In this document: positions 1-9,035 of the stretch, piece by piece | Layout: each line of letters opens with the position of its first letter | How positions within the stretch are numbered: the stretch's first letter is position 1 | Source of the DNA: Phytoactinopolyspora limicola | GTDB taxonomy: Bacteria; Actinomycetota; Actinomycetes; Jiangellales; Jiangellaceae | Reading direction: 5' to 3' | Assembly: GCF_011320225.1 (NCBI RefSeq) | Contig: NZ_JAAOEN010000004.1 | Coordinates: 508,671 to 572,670, forward strand | Length of the DNA: 64,000 bases | Notes under the pieces: model-generated | The model's database searches: none | What the model saw: only the letters and a program-made list of their open reading frames with translations | Told to the model about the DNA's origin: nothing | Program-made: the position numbers and the translations under genes

Positions 1-761
1 CCGAACCCGACCACGGCTCCGACCCGGGTAGCCTCCGAACCCGAGCCCGCCGGGACGGCACCGACTGGGTGATCGACGGACGCAAAATGTGGATCACCAA
101 TGGCTCGATCGCCGACGTCGCCATTGTCTGGGCGCAGACCGACGACGGACTCCGGGGCTTCGTCGTCGATACCACCACACCCGGCTTCTCGGCCCCGGAG
201 ATCACCAAGAAGATGTCGCTGCGGGCATCGGTCACCAGCGAGTTGGTGCTCGACGGCGTTCGGGTTCCCGACGCCGCGGCGCTGCCGGAGGTGACCGGCC
301 TGGGTGGCCCGCTGTCCTGCCTGAACGAGGCCCGGTTCGGCATCGTCTGGGGCGCGATGGGAGCTGCCCGCGCGGCGTGGGAAGCGGCGCTGAGCTACGC
401 GGCCGAACGCGAACAGTTCGGCCGGCCGATCGCGGGTTTCCAGCTGACCCAGGCCAAACTCGCCGGCATGGCCGCCGAACTGGTCAAGGGACAGCTGCTG
501 GCTCTTCATCTGGGCCGACGCAAGGACGCGGGAACGCTGCGGCATGAGCAGGTCAGCCTGGGCAAACTGGCCAACGTGCGGGCGGCGCTCGACATCTGCC
601 GGACGGCCCGCACGGTGCTGGGCGCGAACGGCATCTCACTGGAGTATCCGGTGATCCGCCACATGACCAACCTCGAGTCGGTGCTGACGTACGAGGGCAC
701 TGAGGAAATGCACGCCCTCGTCGTCGGTCAGGCTCTCACCGGTCATGCCGCGTTCCGCTAA
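1..761 (+). CDS. gcdH: Glutaryl-CoA dehydrogenase, C-terminal part (5' end outside window)
   Basis: The reading frame is open from the window edge (first whole codon at base 3), so the start lies upstream. The product is the last ~250 residues of an acyl-CoA dehydrogenase, an FAD enzyme that oxidises and decarboxylates glutaryl-CoA to crotonyl-CoA in lysine/tryptophan/glutarate breakdown. The fragment opens on EPDHGSDPGS, followed by WITNGS (FAD contacts), LGGPLSCLNEARFGI and LGANGIS. The catalytic-base motif TYEGTEEMHAL puts its first Glu 22 residues from the C-terminus. From memory, the line-up with human GCDH is nearly collinear, including the SLRAS segment, which is why glutaryl-CoA is preferred over other acyl-CoA substrates. 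The gene ends at the edge of a large inverted repeat. Confidence 0.9.
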   Translation, partial: EPDHGSDPGSLRTRARRDGTDWVIDGRKMWITNGSIADVAIVWAQTDDGLRGFVVDTTTPGFSAPEITKKMSLRASVTSELVLDGVRVPDAAALPEVTGLGGPLSCLNEARFGIVWGAMGAARAAWEAALSYAAEREQFGRPIAGFQLTQAKLAGMAAELVKGQLLALHLGRRKDAGTLRHEQVSLGKLANVRAALDICRTARTVLGANGISLEYPVIRHMTNLESVLTYEGTEEMHALVVGQALTGHAAFR

Positions 762-1208
762 CCCGTGTGCACCTGATCTCCGTTTTGTCACCTGATCTTT
801 TTCCCCGGGGCGATCAGGTGTGCGAACGGCGTGTGGCGGCGCGGTGGGTGCATCTGATCGTGTCTTGGAGTGTGGACGCTCGGCGATCAGATGCACGGTC
901 AGCCGCTTAGGGGCGAGTTGTGCATCTGATCGATCAGGGTCCGACAGGCCTGCCGGTCAACTTGTGGCGAAGGACGACTTGAGGGGCGTACGCCGCACCG
1001 CGTGTTTACCCGACGTTATTCGACGCCAGACCCTGTCGATCAGATGCATCAACCGACCAACACGCCCTGTTCATGCATCTGATCGCCACGCGTCCACATC
1101 TCGGGATGCGATCAGATGCACCCAACTGCGCCGTCACGCGCTTTCAGCACACCTGATCGCCCCGGGGAAAAAGATCAGGTGACAAAACGGAGATCAGGTG
1201 CACACGGG
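762..1208. repeat. 447-bp nested inverted repeat between convergent genes
   Basis: This 449-base gap contains no plausible gene. Its outer arms, 762-823 and 1147-1208, are a perfect 62-bp inverted repeat starting one base after the gcdH stop and ending two bases before the stop of the gene opposite. Inside, the arms stay collinear with one base of offset: GCATCTGATCG-type words at 848-860, 884-896 and 921-932 pair with 1109-1121, 1073-1085 and 1037-1048, and TGTGGACGC at 871-879 pairs with 1090-1098. Words inside one arm are also inverted relative to each other, so small hairpins are nested in the large fold. CACCTGATC occurs several times in the outer arms. The role is unknown; bidirectional termination or a mobile palindromic element are both possible. 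Confidence 0.9.
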
Positions 1209-1210
1209 GG

Positions 1211-2293
1211 TTAGATCGTTTGCCAGGTGTCCGGGGTGATGTCACACGGCCCGCCCCGGTGCACCGCCATGCGGCGAGCGGCTACGTCGAGACTGACCGT
1301 GGCCAGCGTGACCGAACGGGTGGGCAGCGGTTCGTCCGGCGCGGCATGGCAACACACCGGTGCCTGGCCGTCGGCGGAGTGGCCCAGCATGGCGCTCGCG
1401 CGCTCCATCACCCCCGGTGATGCCAGCTCGTCGCGCCGGTCCTGGAGATGCCGCAACCGGTCATAGGTGCCGGGTCGTTCGAGGCCAAGCCGTTCGCCGC
1501 CGCTCAGTTCCGGCGCAAGGAAGTGGTTGGTGTGTGCGTAGAAGCCGTCGGCGGCCCGCACCACACCAACGCCGGCGGGTGAGAGCTCGAGTCCGGCCAC
1601 GTCGCCCAGCCCGTCGCGGTAGGTCACTACTGTGACCACCGACGAGGCGGACAGCCGGGCGGATCGGGCGATCTCGATGGCCTCGTCGATGGTGGTGGCC
1701 TCGTCGAGGATCCGCCGGGCGACGGCGTGCACCGGCACACCGATCCCGGAGTGGTCGCTCGCATGCCACAGGATGTTGAAGTGCACCCCGAGTCCGGCGC
1801 TGTTCAGGCCGATCTTGCCCAGTACGCCGAATTCGGTGAAGCCGCGTACCTCGTGGTCGGGCCGGGGGTGGTACGTCCAGACCACCGGGACATCGCGTAG
1901 CGTCTCGTTCCAGTCCCACGTCTGGATTGTGCGCGGCCCACCGCCGTCATCAGGTAAAACAACAGCTGTTGAGCATTCCGTGGGGCCCGCGATTCGGGCC
2001 GCGGCGAGCACCTCGGTGCGGGTGTTGACCGCTGCTACCTGCCAGGCTTCCAGGGCAGCACCGTCGGCTAGGCCGGTGATCTCAGCGGCCAGCCGCGGAG
2101 CCCATTCACCGAGTTGGTCGAGGGCCCGGGCACCGGAGTCCTGAACCTGCTGGTCGCTGACGCCGACGGCGTGAAACAGTGCTTGATATCCGGCGTACGC
2201 CGCCTCGACACGTGGCCGCCACGCCGTACCGAACTCCCGGCCCCGCGCCGCCGCATCCGACACGTTGGAGGCGAACACCGGGACTCCCACCAT
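1211..2293 (-). CDS. C45-family autoproteolytic acyltransferase/hydrolase
   Basis: The protein belongs to the isopenicillin-N acyltransferase-like (C45, Ntn-hydrolase) family, whose members cleave themselves before a Cys and then hydrolyse or transfer amide-linked acyl groups. The candidate nucleophile is Cys107 in GPTECSTAVV; TWDWN and FTEFGVLGKIGLNSAGLG are typical of the fold. I start at the ATG at 2293 because AAGGAG lies six bases ahead; an upstream ATG at 2338 with a weaker GGAG would add 15 residues. It is the last gene of the amine oxidase/peptide-transporter operon, after a P1 peptidase that is also self-processing. Its substrate is not evident; N-acyl amines, peptides and beta-lactam-like amides are all possible. 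Confidence 0.8.
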   Translation of the reverse strand: MVGVPVFASNVSDAAARGREFGTAWRPRVEAAYAGYQALFHAVGVSDQQVQDSGARALDQLGEWAPRLAAEITGLADGAALEAWQVAAVNTRTEVLAAARIAGPTECSTAVVLPDDGGGPRTIQTWDWNETLRDVPVVWTYHPRPDHEVRGFTEFGVLGKIGLNSAGLGVHFNILWHASDHSGIGVPVHAVARRILDEATTIDEAIEIARSARLSASSVVTVVTYRDGLGDVAGLELSPAGVGVVRAADGFYAHTNHFLAPELSGGERLGLERPGTYDRLRHLQDRRDELASPGVMERASAMLGHSADGQAPVCCHAAPDEPLPTRSVTLATVSLDVAARRMAVHRGGPCDITPDTWQTI

Positions 2294-2410
2294 CTCTGTC
2301 TCCTTCGCCGTGCCGCCGTGGTCTTCGACTTCAGCCATGCCCCTACTCCATCACAAGCGGCCATCCCGTCGCCGGCCCGCCGTAGACCGTGCGAATTGCC
2401 CTGCCGACCG

Positions 2411-3420
2411 TCACACCGCGGCGCTGAGCACGGCATCCCACGCCACCTCGGAGGCGATGGTGCCCAGCCCGGTCGGTACCGTGCCGGGCAGCTCGATCTG
2501 GTCGGTGGTCAGCGCGAACAAGACGTCGCCGTCGTTCTCGGTGTGGAACGGCTGGATACCCCGATGCATCGAGCTATGCACCTGCCGGGCGAGCTGGTTG
2601 AGGCTGTAATCGGACAGCTTCACGTTGGTGACCAGCACGGTCAGCGTCGTGTTTCCGCCGACCGGAGCGGCCGGCCCACCGGCTCGAAGCGCGGCTTCAT
2701 AGTCGGTCGCCGGGTGGCGTCGCTCGGCGCGTTCAGCATCGTAGTTGCCACGGACGACGGTTCCGGCGCGGTCGACCACCACCCCGATCGCGTTGGGCAC
2801 GGTGACGACCAGGACTCTGACGTCGCCGACGGCCGCGAACGCGGCACCCTGCCCCGCGAACTCGGCCCGGCCGAAGTTGACCTTCCCCACGGTGGCGCTG
2901 CGACCGGCGCCGCACCGGCCCACCGGCACCACACCAGGGACGGCCTGGCGGACGGCGGCGCGCCCCAACGTCGCATCGGGCACGATGGCGTTGTCTCGGC
3001 AGGAGAAGTCGTAGATGACGGCGCCGGACACCAGGCGCAGCTCCGTCCATCGGGTCTGTCGCTGGTGCCGTTCCATCAGCTCGTCGGTGACCCCGGCCGC
3101 CGCCCCCAGACCGTGCACCGATCCTCCGGCCAGGCAGATCGCGTGGTTGACGTCGTAGCCTCCACCGAGCCCGACTGCGCCGCCTCGGGCGTCGACCGCG
3201 GTGCGTGCCCCGTCCGGCACCAGGACCACGGTGCAGCCGGTGGGGCCTTCGGCGTATTCGGCGGTGCCAACCAACACGCCGGGCAGGTCGAACTCGACGT
3301 TACCTCGCCCGGGGCTCACCTGCGGCGCCAGCGCCGTGTCGGTGTTGGTCAGGCCACCCGCGGCGAATGCCGATACGGGACTCAGCCGCACGTCGCCGTT
3401 CAGAGGGGCGGTTCCGCTGG

Positions 3421-3424
<4 letters not shown>
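2411..3424 (-). CDS. P1 (S58/DmpA-type) family peptidase
   Basis: This 337-residue protein matches the L-aminopeptidase D-esterase/beta-peptidyl aminopeptidase family, which is self-cleaved into two chains with a new N-terminal nucleophile. The conserved DARGGAVGLGGGYDVNHAICLAGGS (split here as DARGGAVGLGGG at ~78-89 and NHAICLAGGS at ~93-102) and the cleavage-site block GNTTLTVLVTN at ~257-267 are present. Members remove N-terminal residues, often D- or beta-amino acids, from small peptides or amides. The start ATG overlaps the TGA of the preceding ABC ATPase gene by four bases, so translation is coupled. The context suggests intracellular processing of what the transporter imports. Confidence 0.85.
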
Positions 3425-4277
<853 letters not shown>

Positions 4278-4281
<4 letters not shown>

Positions 4282-5330
4282 CGGCCGCCACCTATCTCTG
4301 CCGGTATGTCCGTCGGCCGGGCTGGTAGTGGCAGGGCGGCCGTCGACCGCAGCTCTTCGGCCCGGTGGCACAACACTGCCTGCCCGTTCACCCGTGCCAG
4401 CGGCGGCCGTTCGGTAGCGCATCGGTCGACGACGAACCGGCACCGTTCGGCGAACGCACAGCCCGGCGCCGGACCAGCCAACAGTGGCGGCCGCCCCGGG
4501 ATCGGCGTGAGCCGCTCCCCGGGCCGGGCATGGCTCGGCGCTGACGAGGCCAGCGCGTGGGTGTAGGGGTGCGCGGGCCGGGCGAGTACAGCGTGGGCGG
4601 GACCGTCTTCGACGACGCGTCCGCCGTACATCACCACCACCCGCGCACAGCGCCGAGCCACCGCGTTGAGGTCGTGGCTGAGCCAGAGGACGGTGGTGCC
4701 TGCTGCCCGGGTCAGGGCGAGGATGGTGTCGAGCACCTCGTCGCGGACCTGGCTGTCGAGCGCAGCGGTAGGTTCATCGGCCACCAGGACCCGCGGCTGC
4801 ACGGCCATCGCCATGGCGAGCGCCACCCGCTGGGCCATTCCTCCGGAAAGCTGGTGTGGGTAAGCCCGGGCGACCCGGGCCGGATCGCGTAGCCGGACCT
4901 GATCCAGCAGGGCCGCCACGGCGTCTCGGGTGGACCGCCGTGGACTCGGCTGGCGGCCACGCAGCGCCCGTCGTACCTGTGCCCCGACCCGCATGGTGGG
5001 GTCGAGTGCACCGATCGGGTCTTGGAAGACGAAGCCGAGTTGGTCCCGTCGCAGCTGCCGGAGCGGCTGCGGGGCCAGATCGAACACCGAGTGACCTGCG
5101 ACGTGCATCGAACCATGCCGCCGCTCGGCCCTGCTGGGCAGCAGCCGGCCGAGGGCCGCTCCCAGGGTCGACTTGCCGGATCCGCTCTCGCCGACCACAC
5201 CAACCGTCTCGCCCGCGTCAACGGCCAGGTCGACGCCGTCGAGCGCCCGTACCGGCCCATGGGCGGCCAGGTAGTCGACCACGAGGTCGCGGGCGACGAC
5301 CACCGGCTCCGCCGGCGTCAGCTGGTTCAT
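4278..5330 (-). CDS. Oligopeptide-type ABC transporter ATPase (DppD-like)
   Basis: This 350-residue ATPase has Walker A GESGSGKS (~50-57), signature LSGGMAQRVALAMAMA and Walker B VLVADEPTAALD. After the ATPase core it has the C-terminal oligopeptide-transporter tail with clustered cysteines (GCAFAERCRFVVDRC), which in relatives of DppD/OppD can bind an iron-sulfur cluster. It pairs with the downstream ATPase and two permeases. Both ends overlap their neighbours by four bases, typical of stoichiometric translation of a transporter complex. The substrate class (di/oligopeptide or similar) follows from family membership only. Confidence 0.88.
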
Positions 5331-6145
5331 GTCAACGACCTCGCTTCCCGTGGTTCGAGCCGATCTCGCAGCCCGTCACCCAGCACGTTGATCGACAGGA
5401 TGGCCAGGACCAGCACCACCCCCGGCGCGATGACCAGCCACGGCGCCGCCACCATATAAATGCCGCCCTGGGCGATGAGCACGCCGAGCGACGCCTGAGG
5501 TGGTTGCACACCGAGGCCGAGGAAACTCAACCCGCCTTCCACCAGGATGCCGATGGACAACGCGTACGTCCCCTGCACCGCGATGGTGCCCCCGACGTTC
5601 GGAAGCACGTGTCGCACCAGCATGGTGGGCATTCCGACCCCGCTGACAACGGCCGACGTGATGTAGTCGCGGCTAGCCACGGTGGCGGCCGCGGCCCGGA
5701 CCAGCCGGGTCATCAGCGGAATGGTGACGAGCACGATGGCGGCCATCGCGGCCGGCCGGCCGGGTCCAACAACAGCTGCCACCAGGATCGCCAGCACGAT
5801 GGACGGAAAGGCGTAGAGGACCTCCACCAACCGCAGCACCGCCTCATTGACCGCACCGCCGACGTACCCAGCCACGATGCCCAACGCCGTACTAACTACC
5901 GCCGTGACCAGCACCGCGAGCGATGACAGCAGCAGCGTCGCCCCAATCCCTTCCAGCAGCCGCGGCAGCAACGATCGGCCCAGGTCGTCGGTGCCGAGCC
6001 AAGCGGCGGCGCCGGGGGGCCGCAGCCGGTCGCCGTCGATGGCCGCCGGATCGCCCGCCAGCCCAAACCAGCCGGCGACGGCGGCGGCGACCAGCACCAT
6101 CAGGCAGATCAGCCCGCATCGGGACAACCAGTCGAGCCGCTTCAT
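5327..6145 (-). CDS. Peptide-type ABC transporter permease (DppC-like)
   Basis: A 272-residue inner-membrane subunit with about six hydrophobic segments. It has the DppC/OppC features: an N-terminal helix, then a stretch with GTDDLGRSLLPRLLEG, which matches the family's conserved G-T-D-x-x-G-R-D/S-x-x-S/R-R motif, and the ATPase-docking EAA-like loop near GVGMPTMLVRHVLPN. ATG starts at 6145, overlapping the stop of the DppB-like gene. It would form the membrane channel with that gene product. Confidence 0.88.
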   Translation of the reverse strand: MKRLDWLSRCGLICLMVLVAAAVAGWFGLAGDPAAIDGDRLRPPGAAAWLGTDDLGRSLLPRLLEGIGATLLLSSLAVLVTAVVSTALGIVAGYVGGAVNEAVLRLVEVLYAFPSIVLAILVAAVVGPGRPAAMAAIVLVTIPLMTRLVRAAAATVASRDYITSAVVSGVGMPTMLVRHVLPNVGGTIAVQGTYALSIGILVEGGLSFLGLGVQPPQASLGVLIAQGGIYMVAAPWLVIAPGVVLVLAILSINVLGDGLRDRLEPREARSLT

Positions 6146-7125
6146 GTGCGCCTCCCCGCGGTGGTGACGCCAAGGCGTGGATCGATCAGCCCGACGACGA
6201 GGTCAACAACGACGTTGAGCACGATGAACAGGGCGGCTGCCAGCAGCACCCCGGCCTGGACCACCGCGTAGTCGCGCCGGCCGACCGCATGCACGACGTA
6301 GGAGCCCACACCGGGCAAGTTGAACAGGTACTCGACGATGATGGCTCCCCCCAGCAGGTAAGCACTCACCGTGGTGAGCAAGACGAGTACCGGCGGCGCA
6401 GCGTTGCGCAGGATGTGCTGGCGGATGACCGCCCACGGTGTCTCTCCTCTGGCTACCGCCGCCGTCACATACGGCTCGACCAACACGTTCAGCACGGCGT
6501 CGCGGGTGGTCCGGGCGGTCGCCGAGATGGCGAAGACGGACAACACGGCGGCCGGCAGCAGCATGGCGCGCAGGTTGCCCACGGGGTCATCACCGAGCGG
6601 CACGTAGCCCCCTACCGAGAGGCCCAGCGCATACCGCGAGAACAGGTACACCACGATGCTGCCGAGAACGAACTCCGGAAGGCTCACCCCGAGCCCGCCG
6701 GCCAGCCGGCCCACCACCGCGCCGCGTCCGCCCGCGCCAGGCCCGCCGGCCCGCACCGCCGCCAGCACCCCCAGGGGCACTCCGATGAATGCCGCGGCCA
6801 GGATCGCCATCACGGTCAGCTGAGCGGTGACGGGGAAACGGCTGGCCAGTTCAGCGCCGACCGGCTGCTGACTGACCATCGACGTGCCGAAGTCGCCGCT
6901 TAGCGCCGCGGTGAACCAGTTCCAGTACTGCACGAGCACGGATTGGTCCAGGCCGTACCGCTCGGCCAACTCGGCCCGCTGTTCCTCGGTGGCGAAGGGG
7001 CCGAGAATCGTCTCGGCGAAGCCGCCCGGCATGGCCCGCACCGCGATGAAGATCAGGATCGAGACCCCGACCAGCGTGCCCGCACCGCTCAGCGCCCGCC
7101 GCAGCCACCAGGTGAACAGTCTCAT
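6142..7125 (-). CDS. Peptide-type ABC transporter permease (DppB-like)
   Basis: A 327-residue permease of the DppB/OppB type, starting MRLFTWWLRR at 7125 after a GGGGAG-containing leader. The first helix is followed by the large external loop usual in this family (FAETILGPFATEEQRAELAE, then RYGLDQSVLVQYWNW), and the EAA-type cytoplasmic loop reads RGETPWAVIRQHILRN. The stop overlaps the next permease start. Together with the binding protein, second permease and two ATPases it makes a complete importer in canonical order. Confidence 0.88.
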   Translation of the reverse strand: MRLFTWWLRRALSGAGTLVGVSILIFIAVRAMPGGFAETILGPFATEEQRAELAERYGLDQSVLVQYWNWFTAALSGDFGTSMVSQQPVGAELASRFPVTAQLTVMAILAAAFIGVPLGVLAAVRAGGPGAGGRGAVVGRLAGGLGVSLPEFVLGSIVVYLFSRYALGLSVGGYVPLGDDPVGNLRAMLLPAAVLSVFAISATARTTRDAVLNVLVEPYVTAAVARGETPWAVIRQHILRNAAPPVLVLLTTVSAYLLGGAIIVEYLFNLPGVGSYVVHAVGRRDYAVVQAGVLLAAALFIVLNVVVDLVVGLIDPRLGVTTAGRRT

Positions 7126-7147
7126 CGTCTCCCCGCCGCCCCCGGAC

Positions 7148-8803
7148 CTACTGTTGCCCGGACCGGGTCTCGGCGAGCCGCCGCAGCGGGTTGCCGTACC
7201 CCTCGGTGGCATACACCGTCGGGCTGATGGCGTCGGCCCGGTAGCCGACCGCGATCGGCCGGGTCACCAGCGGCAGCATCTGAGCGTCGGCCTCGACGGC
7301 CGCACACAGGTCGGCCATGAGCTGCTCCCGGTCCGGGCCCGGAGGTGCGGTGTTGACCGCGTCGATCAGGCTGCTCAGCTCGTCGTCGGCCGCCATGAAG
7401 CCAAGGTTGAACCCAGCGACGTCCGGGTTCCACCATTTGGTGACCATGCCCGGGTCGGCATAGCCGGCGAACCACGACAACGCGGCGTCGAACTCGGCCG
7501 GGGCGGCGCCGTAGACCTTACCCGCCCAGCTCGCCTCCTCCAGCTGTTCGATCTCCACCGACACCCCGATCTCGCGCAAACTCTGCTCGATGACCTGGGC
7601 CACAGCCGGCGCCGGCTCGGTCGAGAAGATACTCAGCTGGAACGTGAGGTCGTCCGCGCCCGCCTCGCTGAGCAGCGCACGTGCGGCGTCGAGATCGCCG
7701 GTGGCGGACGGGAGGTCGCCGGGTTCGCAGGCACCGGGCAGTCCCACGGGGGTAACTCCAGTGGGGTTGACCAGACCGCCGAGCGCGGCGTCGGCGATCC
7801 GCTGCCGGTCGACGGCGAGGTTGATCGCTTGGCGGACCCGCGGGTCGGCGAATGGTGAATCCGGAGCCTGCGAGTTCAGCATCAGGTAGTAGTAGTCAGT
7901 GCTGGCCTGGGATAGAACCTCCACCTGGGGTACACCACCCAGTACCTGCGGGGCGTCGACGTTGCCCAACGTGATCATCGACGCGCTACCGTCGCGCAGG
8001 GCCGCGATCCGGGACCCTTCCTGCGGGACGATCGAGATGTCGATACCGTCCAGGGCCGGCTGGTCCGGGTGCCAATACCCCTCGTTGCGGGCGAACCGCC
8101 ACGACACGTCCGGGCGATGATCCTCCACCACGAACGGGCCGGTGCCCAGCATCGTGGTGTCGAGGTCGACTGTGCCGTCGGCCACTTCCCGCATAGGCAG
8201 GATGGCGGCTGGCACGTTCGCCAGCGCAGCCAGGAACGGAGTGTACGGCTCGGCGAGCACCACCTCCACCGTCGCGTCGTCGGTTGCGCTGACCGATTCG
8301 ACCGGCCCGAGCTGACCGGTCCACACCGAGCCGAGTTCCAAGAGCCGTTCGAGGCTGCCAACGACGTCGTCGGCCGTCATCTCCCGCCCGTTGGAGAACT
8401 CCACTCCCGACCGCAGATGGAAGACGTAGGTGGTGTCGTCGGGCTGCTCCCAGCTCTCCGCCAGCATCGGCTCGACCTCGAAGTCCGGTCCAACGGTCAC
8501 CAGAGTTTCGTATACCAAGCCCATGACCTGCCACGACGATGCCAGGTCGGCCCACTGCGGGTCGAGGCCGGTGGCGCCTACGGCATCAATGTGCACCTGT
8601 AGGTCCAAGGTTCCGCCCGGTGCGAGCGACTCGTCGACCGTGGACAACAGCCCGGGCGCGGCCTCCGCGGCCGGGACTTCTGGATCCGCTTCGGATGTCG
8701 GATCGTCGGCGCCGGATCCACCACCGGCGGACCCGCACGCGGCGACGACCAGGGCGGTACATGCCACCCCGCAGGTCATCCACGCGCGCCGTCCCACCGC
8801 CAC
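7148..8803 (-). CDS. Peptide-type ABC transporter substrate-binding lipoprotein
   Basis: This is a family-5 extracellular solute-binding protein (551 residues). A GTG at 8803 gives a short basic N-terminus, a hydrophobic core and the lipobox VVAAC with Cys23, so the mature protein would be anchored to the outer face of the membrane. The TYVFHLRSGVEFSNG stretch and DPRVRQAINLAVDR are signatures of DppA/OppA-type proteins. No strong ribosome-binding site is visible at this GTG; the sequence just upstream is a 161-bp imperfect hairpin that may affect expression. It is the first transporter gene after the amine oxidase gene. Confidence 0.85.
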   Translation of the reverse strand: MAVGRRAWMTCGVACTALVVAACGSAGGGSGADDPTSEADPEVPAAEAAPGLLSTVDESLAPGGTLDLQVHIDAVGATGLDPQWADLASSWQVMGLVYETLVTVGPDFEVEPMLAESWEQPDDTTYVFHLRSGVEFSNGREMTADDVVGSLERLLELGSVWTGQLGPVESVSATDDATVEVVLAEPYTPFLAALANVPAAILPMREVADGTVDLDTTMLGTGPFVVEDHRPDVSWRFARNEGYWHPDQPALDGIDISIVPQEGSRIAALRDGSASMITLGNVDAPQVLGGVPQVEVLSQASTDYYYLMLNSQAPDSPFADPRVRQAINLAVDRQRIADAALGGLVNPTGVTPVGLPGACEPGDLPSATGDLDAARALLSEAGADDLTFQLSIFSTEPAPAVAQVIEQSLREIGVSVEIEQLEEASWAGKVYGAAPAEFDAALSWFAGYADPGMVTKWWNPDVAGFNLGFMAADDELSSLIDAVNTAPPGPDREQLMADLCAAVEADAQMLPLVTRPIAVGYRADAISPTVYATEGYGNPLRRLAETRSGQQ

Positions 8804-8817
8804 TGTGTTTCGGGTTA

Positions 8818-8978
8818 AGAGCTTCCGCCAATAGATCGGTGGAGCTGAGCCAGTGGAGGAGCGAGTATGGCGAGGCGGAGGAGGAGGTCGATACGGAGCC
8901 ATCGATCGACGACGACAGCGAAGCCAGGCGATGCTCATCCGCTGGCTCAGCCCGCCAGCATCTATTGGCGGAAGCTCT
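8818..8978. repeat. 161-bp imperfect palindrome inside the amine oxidase operon
   Basis: Perfect 19-bp ends at 8818-8836 and 8960-8978 (left arm begins AGAGCTTCCGCCAATAGAT) enclose further pairing arms, for example CTGAGCCAG at 8845-8853 with its complement at 8942-8950, and GAG-AT-GC-GGC matches toward a centre near 8898. The element lies between the amine oxidase stop at 9036 and the binding-protein GTG at 8803. As RNA it would form a long hairpin just ahead of the transporter genes. It could be an attenuator, terminator, mRNA processing site or a decayed mobile palindrome. Confidence 0.75.
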
Positions 8979-9035
8979 AAGCCCATGGTTCTCTCCTCGA
9001 ACGGATCGGGTCCGGGCCCCGGCGGGCCGGGACGG

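Noticed and set aside
820..1182. Open frame inside the 447-bp inverted repeat
   Set aside because: It lies wholly within the palindrome and is coded by the repeated GATCAGATGCA words; no ribosome-binding site.
4856..6903. Long + strand open frames across the dipeptide-type transporter genes
   Set aside because: Arg/Gly/Pro-rich translations without any domain motif, opposite to well-supported permease and ATPase genes.
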